Below are positions 6,233-6,757 of a stretch of 6,757 nt of DNA, in pieces. A program made the translations under genes and the position numbers. The DNA is from Solirubrobacteraceae bacterium (GTDB lineage: Bacteria; Actinomycetota; Thermoleophilia; Solirubrobacterales; Solirubrobacteraceae), in the NCBI GenBank assembly GCA_025935735.1, contig JAICUS010000337.1, positions 1 to 6,757 on the forward strand, written 5' to 3'. The notes beneath the pieces were generated by a model that was not told the DNA's origin, searched no databases, and was given only the letters and a program-made list of their open reading frames with translations. Position 1 is the first letter of the stretch. Every line of letters starts with the position of its first letter.

Positions 6233-6757
6233 ATGGCTTTCGATCTCGATCACGCGCTGCGCTATCTCATCGCGGCCGAGGGTTCCGACCTCCACCTGAA
6301 GGTCCCCTCCTACCCGCTCATCCGCCTGCACGGGCATCTCGAGCCGATCCCCGGCACCGAGCGGCTGTTCCCCGAGGACACCCGCCAGGCGCTGGCCCAG
6401 ATGCTGGACGACGAGGACAAGCTCGCCGAGTTCCACGCGGAGAACGAGGTCGACTTCTCCTACTCCGTCGAGGGCCTCGGCCGCTTCCGCGTCAACGCCT
6501 TCCTGCAGCGCGGCTCGGTGTCGATCGTCATGCGCGCCATCCCGGTGACGATCAAGTCGGTCGACGAGCTCGGGCTCCCGGAGGCCGTGACCAAGCTGGC
6601 CGAGCAGGAGCGCGGCATCATCCTGCTCACGGGCACGACGGGCTCCGGCAAGTCGACCACGCTCGCGGCGATGATCGACCACATGAACCGGACGATGCAC
6701 AAGCACATCGTCACGATCGAGGACCCGATCGAGTTCCTGCACCGCGACCGCAACTGC
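6233..6757 (+). CDS. pilT: PilT-type twitching motility ATPase (5' part, cut by window end)
   Basis: The first 175 residues of a type IV pilus retraction ATPase, a cytoplasmic hexamer that depolymerises pilin at the base of the machine. The N-terminal PAS-like domain carries the family signature GSDLHLK at 17-23 and LHGHLEPIP near 32-40, and FRVNAFLQRGSVSIVMRAIP follows at 85-104. The ATPase domain shows Walker A GTTGSGKST at 134-142 and the Asp box VTIEDPIEF at 160-168. The GSDLHLK start and EDPIEF followed by H fit PilT better than the assembly ATPase PilB, which has a long N-terminal domain. The start ATG at 6233 matches the usual PilT N-terminus; AAGG lies only about 2 nt before it, so the ribosome binding site is poorly spaced. 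It lies 10 nt after the MarR stop on the same strand, so co-transcription is likely. About half the usual length (near 350) is missing beyond the window. Confidence 0.93.
   Translation, partial: MAFDLDHALRYLIAAEGSDLHLKVPSYPLIRLHGHLEPIPGTERLFPEDTRQALAQMLDDEDKLAEFHAENEVDFSYSVEGLGRFRVNAFLQRGSVSIVMRAIPVTIKSVDELGLPEAVTKLAEQERGIILLTGTTGSGKSTTLAAMIDHMNRTMHKHIVTIEDPIEFLHRDRNC

Noticed and set aside
6219..6300. ATG at 6219 overlapping the MarR stop as the start of the next gene
   Set aside because: It is in a different frame from PilT and meets a stop after 27 codons; the ATG at 6233 opens the PilT frame.
6233..6757. Assembly ATPase PilB/GspE instead of PilT
   Set aside because: PilB-type proteins carry a longer N-terminal region before the ATPase; here GSDLHLK is at residue 17 and Walker A at 134, as in PilT.

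Overview
The window is high-GC bacterial DNA whose genes almost always end codons in G or C. The 366-residue primary sigma factor, a c-di-AMP riboswitch in front of a secreted RlpA-like wall protein, an AbiEi/DUF559 protein and a PilT-type ATPase together suggest an actinomycete, most likely of the Solirubrobacterales (class Thermoleophilia). That placement rests on gene content and composition, not on a database search.

Layout. Positions 1-1118 (+) carry the tail of an unidentified gene and, three bases on, a hormone-sensitive-lipase-type esterase. On the minus strand, reading right to left, come a basic Ala/Lys/Pro-rich protein (3404-2784), a c-di-AMP (ydaO-yuaA) riboswitch (about 2770-2621), a secreted RlpA-like double-psi beta-barrel protein (2609-1911) with a strong stem-loop behind it, and a C-terminally membrane-anchored protein of unknown function (1832-1104). 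The last of these overlaps the esterase tail to tail by 15 bp. Divergent from the basic protein, a recognisable sigma-70 promoter and a hairpin-containing leader drive the primary sigma factor (3658-4758), which ends in a GC-rich stem-loop. Then follow, all on +, an AbiEi-like/DUF559 fusion protein (4865-5728), a MarR-family regulator (5725-6222, GTGA overlap with the previous gene) and the first 175 residues of a PilT-type twitching ATPase (from 6233, cut by the window end).

How the parts fit. The clearest regulatory unit is the riboswitch and the cell-wall gene below it: c-di-AMP is a known wall and osmotic signal, and in actinobacteria this riboswitch class controls wall-remodelling enzymes. 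Here one aptamer hairpin presents an apical loop that is perfectly complementary, over 8 nt, to the Shine-Dalgarno region of the RlpA-like gene, which suggests direct control of translation. The AbiEi/DUF559-MarR-pilT run is closely packed and may be one transcript, but I see no functional link among its members. Nothing in the window clearly indicates a mobile element, CRISPR array or complete defence island. The most novel element I can support is the proposed riboswitch expression platform.
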